NCBI RefSeq assembly: GCF_001678945.1
Contig: NZ_CP015124.1
Location: 3,262,001 to 3,326,000, forward strand
DNA length: 64,000 nt
Source: Phaeobacter gallaeciensis
GTDB taxonomy: Bacteria; Pseudomonadota; Alphaproteobacteria; Rhodobacterales; Rhodobacteraceae
Direction: 5' to 3'
Of the stretch, positions 39,716-48,688 are shown piece by piece. The notes beneath the pieces were generated by a model. It ran no database searches. It was not told the DNA's origin and was given only the letters and a program-made list of their open reading frames with translations. The first letter of the stretch is position 1. Every line of letters starts with the position of its first letter. The translations under genes were made by a program, and so were the position numbers.

Positions 39716-40323
39716 GCGCGCAGGCTGGCCAGCGCCATTTCTGCCAGATCGTCTGCGATGGTGTTGCGGAACTCCTGCCCGGCGCCGCGATCCGGCTGAT
39801 ACCAGAAGACCGGTGAGTTGAGCATCAGCATCAGCCCGGCAACCGTGACCGTCAGGTTGCGCTCGGGGAATATGTCTGCCTCGATACCCCGGGCGATCTG
39901 GTCGCGGAAGAGTTCGGCATACTGCCGGTGCTCTGCTCGCACCTGCGCCTGCATGCCCAGCTCAAACGCGTTGGAGGTTTTGGCGCGCGCGCCGGTATAG
40001 GTTTGGAGAATCACCTTGTGGTAGGGCAGGGAGCGCAGCACCTCCATCACATGGGCGCGGGCCATCCGTTCCAGACAAAGCTGCGGAGGCAGGGCATCAT
40101 CGGCCACTGCGCTGACCGCCTGATAGGTGAACCGCGCGGCGCGCAGTTGTACCGCAGCCAGAAGCGCACCTTTGGAGGGAAAGTGATGATAAATCCGTCC
40201 CTTGGTCGATCCAAGGCTGGCCGCGATATCGTCGATGGATGCGGAATCGGCGCCCATCGTCATGAAACAATGGGCCGCTGCATCAAGAATTTCGCTTTTG
40301 GATGCGCTGATCTGTTCTAACAT
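39712..40323 (-). CDS. TetR-family regulator of the adjacent ABC/acyl-CoA ligase operon
   Basis: A 203-residue protein. The TetR helix-turn-helix (about 7-55, KSEILDAAAHCFMTMGADSASIDDIAASLGSTKGRIYHHFPSKGALL) is followed by an all-helical ligand domain. It is divergent from the liv-type operon, whose promoter region carries a strong palindrome. It is therefore the probable repressor, released by the imported acid or its CoA ester. The start is ATG 40323. Confidence 0.88.
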   Translation of the reverse strand: MLEQISASKSEILDAAAHCFMTMGADSASIDDIAASLGSTKGRIYHHFPSKGALLAAVQLRAARFTYQAVSAVADDALPPQLCLERMARAHVMEVLRSLPYHKVILQTYTGARAKTSNAFELGMQAQVRAEHRQYAELFRDQIARGIEADIFPERNLTVTVAGLMLMLNSPVFWYQPDRGAGQEFRNTIADDLAEMALASLRA

Positions 40324-40639
40324 GATGCATCGCCTGACGTCGTCTGCTTGCGGGGCGGCGCGGCTGGAGGGGCCATTTTACCATCCTTGATCGCTGCCGC
40401 ACACCATCGGGCGCGGAGCGAACAATAGGGGGGCATATGCTCAAAATATAGCCGCATTTTGCCATTTTGACGCTGGGTCTTAGCAATTGACAGGGGAAAA
40501 ACATACTCAGTAGTCTGTTTTTAGACGCCAAGGGTTTCCGCCGCTTGAGGAGGCGCAGCGAAAACCCAGTAAAATAAGGCGCATATGCCCGGCAATGACC
40601 GGGTCAGGAACCGCTCATGACGGGCGGGGGGAGGAAAAT
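40324..40639. other. 316-bp divergent control region of the TetR and liv-type genes
   Basis: It holds no gene. Apart from the promoter/operator listed next, it contains an unremarkable leader of about 110 bp before the TTG start of the permease gene. Confidence 0.5.
40487..40522 (+). promoter_or_regulatory. Candidate promoter overlapped by a TetR-type palindrome
   Basis: TTGACA (40487-40492) stands 18 bp from TAGTCT (40511-40516), a plausible -35/-10 pair. An inverted repeat AAAAACA-TACTCAGTAGTC-TGTTTTT (40497-40522) covers the spacer and -10 box. It is well placed for repression by the divergent TetR protein. Confidence 0.6.
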
Positions 40640-41515
40640 TTGGAAGTATTGCAGCTCCTGGTCAGCGGGCTCGCGAATGGCTGTGTCTACGGCCTGATCG
40701 CGCTCGGATTTGTGCTGATCTACAAAGCGACTGAAGCGGTCAATTTCGCTCAGGGCGATTTCATGATGCTGGGGGCATTTGTGACCCTTGGCCTTACCAA
40801 CGCAGAATATATGGACCTGCCATTCTGGGTCGCAGCACCGCTGGCGATTTCGATCATGGCGGTTCTTGGCTATCTGCTCGACTTTTTCATTCTGCGGCAC
40901 CTGTTCGGGCAGAGCCAGACTGCGGTTGTCATCCTGACCATCGCGCTGGGCTTTGTGCTGCGCTTCGTGGCTGGTTTGATCTGGGGGCACGAGCCGCAGA
41001 CATTGGAAAGCCCGCTCGCGCTGGGCGATCTACAACTGGGCGGCGTCGTGCTGGGCATGGCGGATGTCGCGGTGATCGTGGTGACCTTCCTGCTCACATG
41101 GTCGCTTTACCAGTTCTTCCAGCGCACCAAGCTGGGGCTTGCCATGCAGGCGGCCAGTCAAAACCAGATGGCGGCCTATTTCATGGGCATTCCGGTGCGC
41201 CGGGTGCAGGGGCTGATCTGGGGTCTGGCGGGTGCAACCGCTGCCGTGGCCGGGATCCTTTTTGCCTCAAAGGGCGCCATTGATCCCAACGCCGGCCTCT
41301 TGGGCATCAAGGCCTTTGCGGCGGCTGTCATCGGCGGCTTCGGCTCGCTCCCCGGTGCACTGGCTGGTGGTCTGATCGTGGGTGTGATCGAGCCCTTCGC
41401 GGCACGGTATCTTGCGGCGGGCTATTCGCAGATCGCGCCTTATGCGCTGCTTCTGGCGGTGCTGGTGTTCCGTCCGCACGGCCTGTTCAGCCAAGTCCGA
41501 GTGAAGAAGGTCTGA
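40640..41515 (+). CDS. Branched-chain-type ABC transporter permease (LivH family)
   Basis: A 291-residue membrane protein with about eight hydrophobic helices and LivH signatures (SGLANGCVYGLIALGFVLIYKATEAVNFAQGDFMMLGAF; GIKAFAAAVIGGFGSLPGALAGG). The start is taken as TTG at 40640, preceded by GGGAGG. An upstream ATG at 40595 lacks a ribosome site. First gene of a six-gene operon. Confidence 0.88.
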   Translation: MEVLQLLVSGLANGCVYGLIALGFVLIYKATEAVNFAQGDFMMLGAFVTLGLTNAEYMDLPFWVAAPLAISIMAVLGYLLDFFILRHLFGQSQTAVVILTIALGFVLRFVAGLIWGHEPQTLESPLALGDLQLGGVVLGMADVAVIVVTFLLTWSLYQFFQRTKLGLAMQAASQNQMAAYFMGIPVRRVQGLIWGLAGATAAVAGILFASKGAIDPNAGLLGIKAFAAAVIGGFGSLPGALAGGLIVGVIEPFAARYLAAGYSQIAPYALLLAVLVFRPHGLFSQVRVKKV

Positions 41516-41519
41516 TCCC

Positions 41520-42605
41520 ATGCGCATTCATTTCAAAACCACCTATGAACAGGATATCCGCCTGTTCCCCGACATGTGGACGGCCTGCGTTTATGGCCTT
41601 CTGATCCTGATTGCCTTTGGCCTGCCATTCCTGATCAACGAGTTCTATATCGGCGAAGTCACCAACGTGCTGATCTGGGCGATTGCCGGTCTGGGTCTGA
41701 TGCTGCTGACCGGTCAGACCGGTCAGGCCAGCCTTGGCCATGCGGCGTTTCTGGCCATCGGCTGCTATACCAACACGATCCTGATCGAACAGGGGCTGCC
41801 GTTCATTCTGGCCTTCCCGCTGGCCGGGGTCATCACCGGGATCGTCGGCGCCGTAATCGCCATTCCGGCCCTGCGGCTGCACGGGATCTATCTGGCGATT
41901 GCCACCATTGCCCTGTCGATCCTTGCCGATGACATTATCGTCCTTCTGGAGCCCTGGACTGGCGGCGTGTCCGGCAAGTTCCCGGACATGATCACCATAT
42001 TCGGGTTCGAGATTGAACGCTGGTCGATGCCGACCCGGTTCTACTATCTGGTGCTTGTCGTCACCATCATCTGCACGCTGTTCTACCGCAACCTGCTGCG
42101 CTCGCCCCTGGGCCGTGCCTTTGCTGCGGTGCGTGACAGTGAGGTCTCGGCGACTGCTATGGGCGTTCACATTGCACGCACCAAGGCGACCGCCTTTGGC
42201 CTGTCTTGCATGATCACCGGCTGGGCCGGGGCGCTGATGGGATACTATGCGGGCACCTTTAACAACGAGACCTTCTCGATCGTGATTTCGATCACCCTGC
42301 TGATGATGATCGTGATTGGCGGCCTCGGCTCCATTCACGGGGCCTTCTTCGGCGCAGTTGTGGTGGCCTTCCTGCCGCAGGGTCTGTCGATCCTCAAAGA
42401 CAGCGTGATCGGTGGCGGCGTCGCCATCCCGGGGCTGGAAACCGGCGTCTTCGGCATGATCCTGATCCTGTTCATCCTGTTCGAGCCCATGGGCATCTAC
42501 GGCCGCTGGCTGAAGATCCGGACATGGTTCGAATTGTTCCCCTTTGCGCGCAAGGACATGTTCCGTCGCCAGAAAACCTACCTGAAGACGGAGCGTTTGA
42601 GATGA
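41520..42605 (+). CDS. Branched-chain-type ABC transporter permease (LivM family)
   Basis: A 361-residue membrane protein. LivM motifs are clear: GLGLMLLTGQTGQASLGHAAFLAIGCY, LRLHGIYLAIATIALSILAD and GGLGSIHGAFFGAVVV. It pairs with the LivH-type protein as the membrane channel. GAAGG precedes the ATG, 4 bp after the previous stop, and its own stop overlaps livG. Confidence 0.92.
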   Translation: MRIHFKTTYEQDIRLFPDMWTACVYGLLILIAFGLPFLINEFYIGEVTNVLIWAIAGLGLMLLTGQTGQASLGHAAFLAIGCYTNTILIEQGLPFILAFPLAGVITGIVGAVIAIPALRLHGIYLAIATIALSILADDIIVLLEPWTGGVSGKFPDMITIFGFEIERWSMPTRFYYLVLVVTIICTLFYRNLLRSPLGRAFAAVRDSEVSATAMGVHIARTKATAFGLSCMITGWAGALMGYYAGTFNNETFSIVISITLLMMIVIGGLGSIHGAFFGAVVVAFLPQGLSILKDSVIGGGVAIPGLETGVFGMILILFILFEPMGIYGRWLKIRTWFELFPFARKDMFRRQKTYLKTERLR

Positions 42606-43369
42606 GCCTTTTGGAGATCAAGAATGCAACGCTGAAATTCGGTGGCGTTGTGGCTGTGAACGATCTGTCCTTCTCGGTCGAGGAAGGCGAGGTCTACGCC
42701 ATCGTCGGCCCGAACGGGGCAGGGAAGTCGACCGTGTTCAACCTGATTTCGCGGTTCTACGAACCTTATGCGGGCTCTTTCACCTTCGACGGGCAGAACC
42801 TGCTGGATCGCAAACCGGACGAGGTGGCGGATCTTGGCATTGCGCGGACCTTTCAGAACATTGAACTCTTTGATCACGCGACGGTGTTGCAGAACCTTCT
42901 TGTGGGGCGGCACCGCCACCGCAAGTCCACGCTGATCGAAGAGCTGTTCTTTGCGCCGCGTGTGCGCCGCGAAGAGCACCGCCACCGCGAGGCCGTGGAG
43001 GAGGTGATCGATTTCCTCGACCTGCAGCCCTACCGGAACAAGATGATCGCTGGCCTGCCATATGGCGTGCGCAAGGTGGTCGAACTGGGCCGGGCGTTGG
43101 CCTCGGGGCCGCGGCTCTTGTTGCTGGATGAACCTGCCTCGGGACTTTCGGTTGAGGAAACGCAGGACATGCGTTGGTGGATTGATGATATCCGCAAACA
43201 GATGGGGATCACCGTATTGATGGTGGAACATGACATGGGGCTGGTCTCTGGCGTGTCCGACCGCGTTCTGGCGCTGGCGGATGGGGCCAAGCTGGCCGAA
43301 GGCACCCCGGCTGAGGTGCAGTCGAACCCGGCCGTGATCGAGGCCTATCTTGGCGCGGGGGCTGTCTGA
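42602..43369 (+). CDS. Branched-chain-type ABC transporter ATPase (LivG family)
   Basis: A 255-residue ATPase. Walker A GPNGAGKST, Q-loop RTFQNIELF, a modified signature LPYGVRKVVELGRAL and Walker B LLLLDEPASGLS are present. The LPYG in place of LSGGQ is normal for this family. The ATG at 42602 overlaps the livM stop (ATGA). Compared with LivG, the HRHRKSTLIEELFFAPRVRREE insert is typical of members transporting acids other than leucine. Confidence 0.92.
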   Translation: MSLLEIKNATLKFGGVVAVNDLSFSVEEGEVYAIVGPNGAGKSTVFNLISRFYEPYAGSFTFDGQNLLDRKPDEVADLGIARTFQNIELFDHATVLQNLLVGRHRHRKSTLIEELFFAPRVRREEHRHREAVEEVIDFLDLQPYRNKMIAGLPYGVRKVVELGRALASGPRLLLLDEPASGLSVEETQDMRWWIDDIRKQMGITVLMVEHDMGLVSGVSDRVLALADGAKLAEGTPAEVQSNPAVIEAYLGAGAV

Positions 43370-44142
43370 TGGGAGAGCCTTTGCTGGAAATCAAGAACCT
43401 CGAGAGCTTTTACGGGCCGATCATGGCAATCCGGGGCGTGTCGCTGAAGGTGGACAAGGGGCAGATCGTCACCGTTCTGGGTGCCAATGGCGCCGGGAAA
43501 TCCACCCTCCTGAAAACGATCTCGGGCATCATGGATCCTGAAAAGGGCGAAGTGCTGTTCGATGGCAAACCGATTCAGGGGCAGGAGCCGCACAAGATCG
43601 TCAGTCAGGGCATCGTACACGTGCCCGAAGGCCGCGAGGTCTTCCCGCTGCTGACGGTGAATGAAAATCTGAGCCTTGGCGCTTACACCCGGTCGGACAG
43701 GGCCGAGATCGAAAAGGACCGGGAGATGGTGTTCGACTATTTCCCGATCCTCGCCGAACGGCGCGACCAGGAGGCCGGGACGCTGTCCGGCGGCCAGCAG
43801 CAGATGCTGGCGATCGGGCGTGGGCTGATGCTGCGGCCCAAGATCATGCTGCTGGATGAACCCAGCCTAGGCCTTTCGCCGCTTCTGGTGCAGGAGATCT
43901 TTGCCATTCTGCGGCGGCTCAACGCCGAGGAACACGTGACCATGATGCTGGTGGAACAGAACGCCCGCATCGCGCTGGAACTGGCGGACGTGGGCTATGT
44001 GATGGAGATCGGCCGCATCGTGATGGACGGCACCGCCGACCGCCTGATGCAGTCCGAGGACATCCAGGCCTTTTATTTGGGCCACCAGGAAGAAGGCCAG
44101 CGCGGAGAGAAACGCTGGAAACGCAAGAAGACGTGGCGATGA
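43369..44142 (+). CDS. Branched-chain-type ABC transporter ATPase (LivF family)
   Basis: A 257-residue ATPase with Walker A GANGAGKST, Q-loop VPEGREVFPLLTV, signature LSGGQQQM and Walker B IMLLDEPSLGLSP. Its start shares a base with the previous stop (TGATG). The C-terminus carries a basic Lys/Arg-rich tail (GQRGEKRWKRKKTW), longer than usual for LivF. It completes the two-ATPase, two-permease importer. Confidence 0.92.
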   Translation: MGEPLLEIKNLESFYGPIMAIRGVSLKVDKGQIVTVLGANGAGKSTLLKTISGIMDPEKGEVLFDGKPIQGQEPHKIVSQGIVHVPEGREVFPLLTVNENLSLGAYTRSDRAEIEKDREMVFDYFPILAERRDQEAGTLSGGQQQMLAIGRGLMLRPKIMLLDEPSLGLSPLLVQEIFAILRRLNAEEHVTMMLVEQNARIALELADVGYVMEIGRIVMDGTADRLMQSEDIQAFYLGHQEEGQRGEKRWKRKKTWR

Positions 44143-44153
44143 GGGGGGAAGGG

Positions 44154-46049
44154 ATGAACATGCAAAACCTTGGACAGACCGCACACCCGCAGGTGGTTCT
44201 CAACGGCGTTTCGTTCAACGCAGAGCCGGGCCAGCGCCCGGTGTTGGTGGACGGCTGTGACACCATCGTGAAACTGTTTCAGCTGCGTTGTCAGGCGCTG
44301 GGCGACCGAACTGCTCACCGCGAAAAGGATATGGGCATCTGGAAAGCCTATTCCTGGAACGATTACTGGGATCACGCGAAATGGATTGGCCTTGGCCTGA
44401 TGTCGCTGGGTCTGAAACGCGGCGAGGTGGTGTCGATCTTAAGTGAGGACCGGCGCGAGTGGCTTTACTCCGATCTGGGTATTCAGGGTGTTGGCGGGAT
44501 TGCCTCTGGCGTCTACACCACGGACTCTGCCTCGCAGCTGGCCTATCTGGTCAATGACAGCGACAGCCGGTTCCTGTTTGTCGAAAACGACGAACAGCTC
44601 GACAAGTACCTTGAGATCGCCGATCAGGTTCCGGGGCTGGCCAAGGTCATCATCTATGAACGCGAAGGGCTGCATGATCTGGATCATGAAAAATGCCTTT
44701 TCATCGAGGATCTGTACGAGCTGGGTAAAGCCTATGAAGCGCGCCATCCCGGCACCTTCGAGGCTGAAATTTCCAAATCCCAGCCCGAGGACACGGCGCT
44801 TCTGATCTATACATCGGGCACCACGGGCATGCCCAAAGGCGCTATGCTCAGCAATGAGAATATCCTTGCCTCGACCGAGGCGGGGGCGCGGGCGCTGGAA
44901 GTCTACAAGACAGACGATCAGCTGTGTTTTCTGCCGCTGTGCCACATCCTTGAACGCAACGTGTCGGTCTATTTCCCGCTCGCGGCTTCCAGCACGGTGA
45001 ACTTCGCCGAAAGCCCGGAAACCGTGTTCGACAATATGCAGGAGGTCTCTCCGGCGACCTTTTTCGCGGTGCCACGGGTCTGGGAAAAGATCTACTCCCG
45101 GGTCCTGGTTCTGGCGCAGGAAGCCACGCCGATTGGCCGTATTGCCTTCCATCAGGCGGTCAAGGCCGGGCGCAAGCGGGCGCAATACGTGATGTACGGA
45201 AAACCCGTCCCTTCGGGCGTGGCGGCGTCTTATGCCTTCTGGGATTTTGCGGTTCTGCGCAATCTGCGCCGGATGCTGGGCATGGACAAGATGCGCCGCG
45301 GCGGAACCGGCGCCGCGCCGATCTCACCCGAGCTATTGGAATGGTACTGGTCCATCGGTGTGCCGCTGATCGAAGGCTACGGCATGACCGAGAACGCCGG
45401 CCTGTCCACCATCAACACTTTCGACACCAACGCGCCGGGAACGGTGGGGCACGCGGTGCCTGGGGTCGAGGTGCGCATCGCGGAAGACGGGGAGATCCAG
45501 ACCAAGGGGCTCAACAACTTCCAGGGTTACTGGCGCAACAATGAAAAGACCGCCGAGACCTTTACCACCGATGGCTGGCTGCGCACGGGTGATGTCGGCA
45601 GGCTGGATGACAAGGGCAATCTGACCATCACCGGCCGAATCAAGGACATCATCATCACCGCAGGCGGCAAGAACATCACCCCGGCCGAAATCGAAAGCCG
45701 GTTGAAGTTCAGCCACTATATCTCGGATGCGGTGGTGATCGGGGACGGGCGCAAATATCTCACCTGTCTGATCATGATCGATCAGGAAAATGTTGAGAAA
45801 TTCGCGCAGGACCGCAAGATACCCTTTAGCGACTTTGCATCGCTCTGTGCCGCGGAGGAGGTGGTACAGCTGATCGGAGCAGAGGTCGAAGCTGTGAACC
45901 GGGACTTTGCACGGGTCGAACAGATCAAGGATTTCCGCCTGATCAACGTTCTTCTGACGGCCGAGGACGACGAGTTGACCGCAACGATGAAACTGAAACG
46001 CAGTTTTGTGGAGAAGAAGCACAAGGCACTAATCGACGACATGTACTAG
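44154..46049 (+). CDS. AMP-dependent acyl-CoA synthetase (long-chain FadD/ACSL-like)
   Basis: A 631-residue adenylate-forming ligase. The P-loop LLIYTSGTTGMPKGAMLS, motif GYGMTENAG, TGDVGRLD and KDIIITAGGKNI are all present. The domain layout (including LPLCHILERN) is that of eukaryote-type long-chain acyl-CoA synthetases. It activates a carboxylic acid to its CoA ester with ATP. The ATG at 44154 has GGGGGGAAGGG before it. It sits between the ATPase and binding-protein genes of the importer, which suggests that the imported acid is trapped as a CoA ester on entry. Confidence 0.88.
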   Translation: MNMQNLGQTAHPQVVLNGVSFNAEPGQRPVLVDGCDTIVKLFQLRCQALGDRTAHREKDMGIWKAYSWNDYWDHAKWIGLGLMSLGLKRGEVVSILSEDRREWLYSDLGIQGVGGIASGVYTTDSASQLAYLVNDSDSRFLFVENDEQLDKYLEIADQVPGLAKVIIYEREGLHDLDHEKCLFIEDLYELGKAYEARHPGTFEAEISKSQPEDTALLIYTSGTTGMPKGAMLSNENILASTEAGARALEVYKTDDQLCFLPLCHILERNVSVYFPLAASSTVNFAESPETVFDNMQEVSPATFFAVPRVWEKIYSRVLVLAQEATPIGRIAFHQAVKAGRKRAQYVMYGKPVPSGVAASYAFWDFAVLRNLRRMLGMDKMRRGGTGAAPISPELLEWYWSIGVPLIEGYGMTENAGLSTINTFDTNAPGTVGHAVPGVEVRIAEDGEIQTKGLNNFQGYWRNNEKTAETFTTDGWLRTGDVGRLDDKGNLTITGRIKDIIITAGGKNITPAEIESRLKFSHYISDAVVIGDGRKYLTCLIMIDQENVEKFAQDRKIPFSDFASLCAAEEVVQLIGAEVEAVNRDFARVEQIKDFRLINVLLTAEDDELTATMKLKRSFVEKKHKALIDDMY

Positions 46050-46096
46050 CGGCGGCGACAAGGAACGCCGGACAGTTATTTAGGGAGGAAGCGAAA

Positions 46097-47257
46097 ATGA
46101 AAAAACTGACATCTGCGCTGACGATGGCGGCTGTAGCCCTTGCCGGGGCCACGGCTGTTCAGGCCGACACCCAGGGGGTTACGGACAGCGAAGTCGTAAT
46201 CGGCTCGGTCAATGACCTCAGCGGTATCTTTGCTGCGGTGGGCGTGCCGGCGGTCAATGGCGCCAACCTGCGCTTTGACGAAATCAACGCCGCAGGCGGT
46301 GTGCATGGTCGCCAGATCAAGTTCGTCGTCGAGGACAACGGCTATCAGATCCCGCGCGCGATGCAGGGCTACAACAAGCTGCTGAACCGCGACAAGGCTT
46401 TTGCCATGCTTCTGTCGCTGGGCACACCGATGAACGTGGCTGGCTTCAAGCTGCTGGACCCCAAGGGCATTCCGAACATCAGCCCGCTGTCCGCCGCGCG
46501 TCAGATGCTTCAGGACCCGATGCACAACAAATTCATCGGCTTCTCCAGCTATTACGATCAGGTGCAGGTCGGGGTGAAATATCTGGCCGGTGAATTCGAT
46601 GCCAAGGAAGTCTGCTCGATGTATATCCCGTCGGATTTCGGCAAGGAAATTCAGGAAAGCACCGAGGATGTAAGCAAAGAGCTGGGCCTGACCTATGCGG
46701 CGGAAACCTCGCACAAGCCGGATGAGCTGGATTTTGTCGGCTCGCTCACAAAGCTGAAGTCCGCTGGCTGTGACGTGGTGACACTGGCGCTGGGCGTGCG
46801 GCAGGGCATCACCGTTGTCGGCACCGCCAAGAAACTGGGCTGGACCGATGTGAAATTCCTCAACACGTCGGCCGGGTTCCTTGATGTGGTTGCTGCCGTT
46901 CCTGGTGGTGTGACCGATGGTCTTTACGCGGCGGCTGGCTGGGTCAGCCTGATCGCCCGCGCCGAAGATCCGGTGCCGACCGAATTCATGAAAGCCTACG
47001 AGGAAAAGTTCGGTCAGCCGGCCGGTGGCTTTGCCATGCTGGGGTATTCCGCAGCGGATACGGTCATTCGCGCGCTTGAGGCCGCAGGTCAGGATCTGAC
47101 GCAGGAAAGCTTTATCAAGGGGATGGAGAGCCTCAATTTCTATGATGAGCTGACCGACAGCAAGATCACCTATGCGGCGGATGATCACCGTGGTGCGGAC
47201 GATATCGTGATCTCGGTTGTCGAAGATGGCAAATGGAAAGAGCTGAGCCGCCAGTAA
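46097..47257 (+). CDS. Periplasmic ligand-binding protein of the importer (LivK-like)
   Basis: A 386-residue protein. A cleavable signal peptide (MKKLTSALTMAAVALAGATAVQA) precedes a type I periplasmic binding fold starting EVVIGSVNDLSGIFAAVGVPAVNGANLRFDEINAAGGVHGR. GGAGG precedes the ATG. The ligand is unknown. Members associated with acyl-CoA ligases bind organic or aromatic acids, not necessarily branched-chain amino acids. It is the last gene of the operon and is followed by a strong terminator. Confidence 0.9.
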   Translation: MKKLTSALTMAAVALAGATAVQADTQGVTDSEVVIGSVNDLSGIFAAVGVPAVNGANLRFDEINAAGGVHGRQIKFVVEDNGYQIPRAMQGYNKLLNRDKAFAMLLSLGTPMNVAGFKLLDPKGIPNISPLSAARQMLQDPMHNKFIGFSSYYDQVQVGVKYLAGEFDAKEVCSMYIPSDFGKEIQESTEDVSKELGLTYAAETSHKPDELDFVGSLTKLKSAGCDVVTLALGVRQGITVVGTAKKLGWTDVKFLNTSAGFLDVVAAVPGGVTDGLYAAAGWVSLIARAEDPVPTEFMKAYEEKFGQPAGGFAMLGYSAADTVIRALEAAGQDLTQESFIKGMESLNFYDELTDSKITYAADDHRGADDIVISVVEDGKWKELSRQ

Positions 47258-47284
47258 CGCGCGCTCTTTAGTTATTCTGATATG

Positions 47285-47320
47285 AACCGGTGCGGGGTGA
47301 CCTGCGCCGGTTTTCTGTTT
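47285..47320 (+). terminator. Intrinsic terminator of the importer operon
   Basis: AACCGGTGCG pairs with TGCGCCGGTT (two G-U pairs) around an 8-nt loop and is followed by TTTTCTGTTT, 27 bp past the stop. Confidence 0.8.
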
Positions 47321-47386
47321 GTCAGCCGCGTCTGTTTTTGCCCGGTGTTCTGCGCCCGGCTTTACATTGCTAAACCCCAAATTATA

Positions 47387-47408
47387 TAAATTCGCGTACG
47401 TGAATATA
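47387..47408. promoter_or_regulatory. 22-bp palindrome upstream of the metallo-hydrolase gene
   Basis: Centred on CGTACG, nine of eleven base pairs are symmetric in TAAATTCGCGTACGTGAATA and its flanks. It lies about 55 bp before the ATG in an AT-rich promoter-like stretch. This is a likely operator for an unidentified regulator. Confidence 0.5.
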
Positions 47409-47463
47409 ACTGCGCCATGGCGGCCGGATATTTGCGCAGATGCATTATTGGGAGGCAGGTGCA

Positions 47464-48396
47464 ATGGGTGTGAACAGAAGAGAATTTCTGCAAGGGGCAG
47501 GGGCCAGTATGGCGTTAGCAGGATCTGCTGCTGATATGGCATCGGCGGCTGCAGCCTCGGGCGGCGATCAGCTGATGATTGGCGATATGTCCCTTCAAAC
47601 CCTGTCTGATGGCAACCTTGTGCTGCCTCAGGGGTTCCTGTTTCCCGAGCAGTCGCCAGAGCAGCTGATGCCCATCCTGACACGGCACGGCGTTGCCCAG
47701 GATCCGATGGAACCTCCGCTGAACGTCACGCTGATGCGTCAGGGCGACCGCGTCGTGCTGTTCGATGCCGGTTCCGGCCCGGCCTTCCAGGCCAGCGCGG
47801 GGCAACTGCCCGCCGCGCTGGAGGCGGCAGGCGTATCCCCCGAGGACGTCACCCATGTGGTGTTCACCCATTGCCACCCGGATCACCTGTGGGGCGTTCT
47901 GGACGATTTCGATGATCCTCTGTTTGCCAATGCCGAACATTTCATCGGACAGCAGGAATGGGATTTCTGGTTCGACCCCAGCACCATTGACACGATCGGC
48001 GAGGCCCGCGCTACCATGGCCGCCGGGGCGCTTCGGCGGATGGAGATCCTGGAGGACCAGATCACCCGGTTCCGCGATGGCGAAGAAATCCTGCCCGGTG
48101 TCGCGGCGCGGGCGACCTATGGTCATACGCCGGGCCATATGTCCTTTGAACTCAGGTCCGGCAGCGAGAGCGTGATGGTGCTTGGCGATGCCATCGGCAA
48201 TTCCCACGTGAGCTTTGAAAGACCCGACTGGCACGTGGGATCCGACCAGGATGCAGCCATGGCCGCTGCCGCCCGCATGAGCTTGCTGGATCAGCTGGCT
48301 CACGAGCAGACGCGAGTGATTGGCTACCATCTACCAGAGGGTGGTTTGGGTCAGGTCGCGCGCAAGGGTGACGGTTACCGGTTTATCCCGTTGTAA
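47464..48396 (+). CDS. Tat-exported metallo-beta-lactamase-fold hydrolase
   Basis: A 310-residue protein. The twin-arginine signal MGVNRREFLQGAG with an Ala-rich core indicates folded export to the periplasm. The MBL zinc motif is THCHPDHLWG (HxHxDH), with later ligands in YGHTPGHMSF and LGDAIGN. GGGAGG lies 8 bp before the ATG. Many relatives are quorum-quenching lactonases or thiol hydrolases; the substrate here is unknown. It is a stand-alone gene with its own palindromic control site. Confidence 0.87.
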   Translation: MGVNRREFLQGAGASMALAGSAADMASAAAASGGDQLMIGDMSLQTLSDGNLVLPQGFLFPEQSPEQLMPILTRHGVAQDPMEPPLNVTLMRQGDRVVLFDAGSGPAFQASAGQLPAALEAAGVSPEDVTHVVFTHCHPDHLWGVLDDFDDPLFANAEHFIGQQEWDFWFDPSTIDTIGEARATMAAGALRRMEILEDQITRFRDGEEILPGVAARATYGHTPGHMSFELRSGSESVMVLGDAIGNSHVSFERPDWHVGSDQDAAMAAAARMSLLDQLAHEQTRVIGYHLPEGGLGQVARKGDGYRFIPL

Positions 48397-48446
48397 CTTG
48401 CCTCCTTGTAAATTTGGCCTAAGTTAAACTATGTTTTTAAGAGAAG

Positions 48447-48473
48447 CCGCGCCCAGCGTCGTCTGGGGCGCGG
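48447..48473 (+). terminator. GC hairpin after the metallo-hydrolase gene
   Basis: CCGCGCCC (48447-48454) and GGGCGCGG (48466-48473) form an 8-bp stem, followed only by TTAAA. It begins 50 bp after the stop. Confidence 0.5.
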
Positions 48474-48688
48474 TTAAAGGCGGAAAATCCGAATTTCTTC
48501 GGAAAATCCAGCTTATTGGCTTGGCGGCAATTCATTCCGTTACTATTCCTATGCGTGTTTAAGGAAACTTGATACATGTAAATTTCAATTCAATTATCTT
48601 TATTTATTTGAAAAGGTGATTTTTCACTACATCTTTGCGTCGCATTGTTGTAATTTGATCCTGCGATCACGGTCGATTAGGTGGATTA

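Noticed and set aside
46076-47683. 535-residue minus-strand frame
   Set aside because: Antisense to the binding-protein gene and its terminator; composition is shadow-like.
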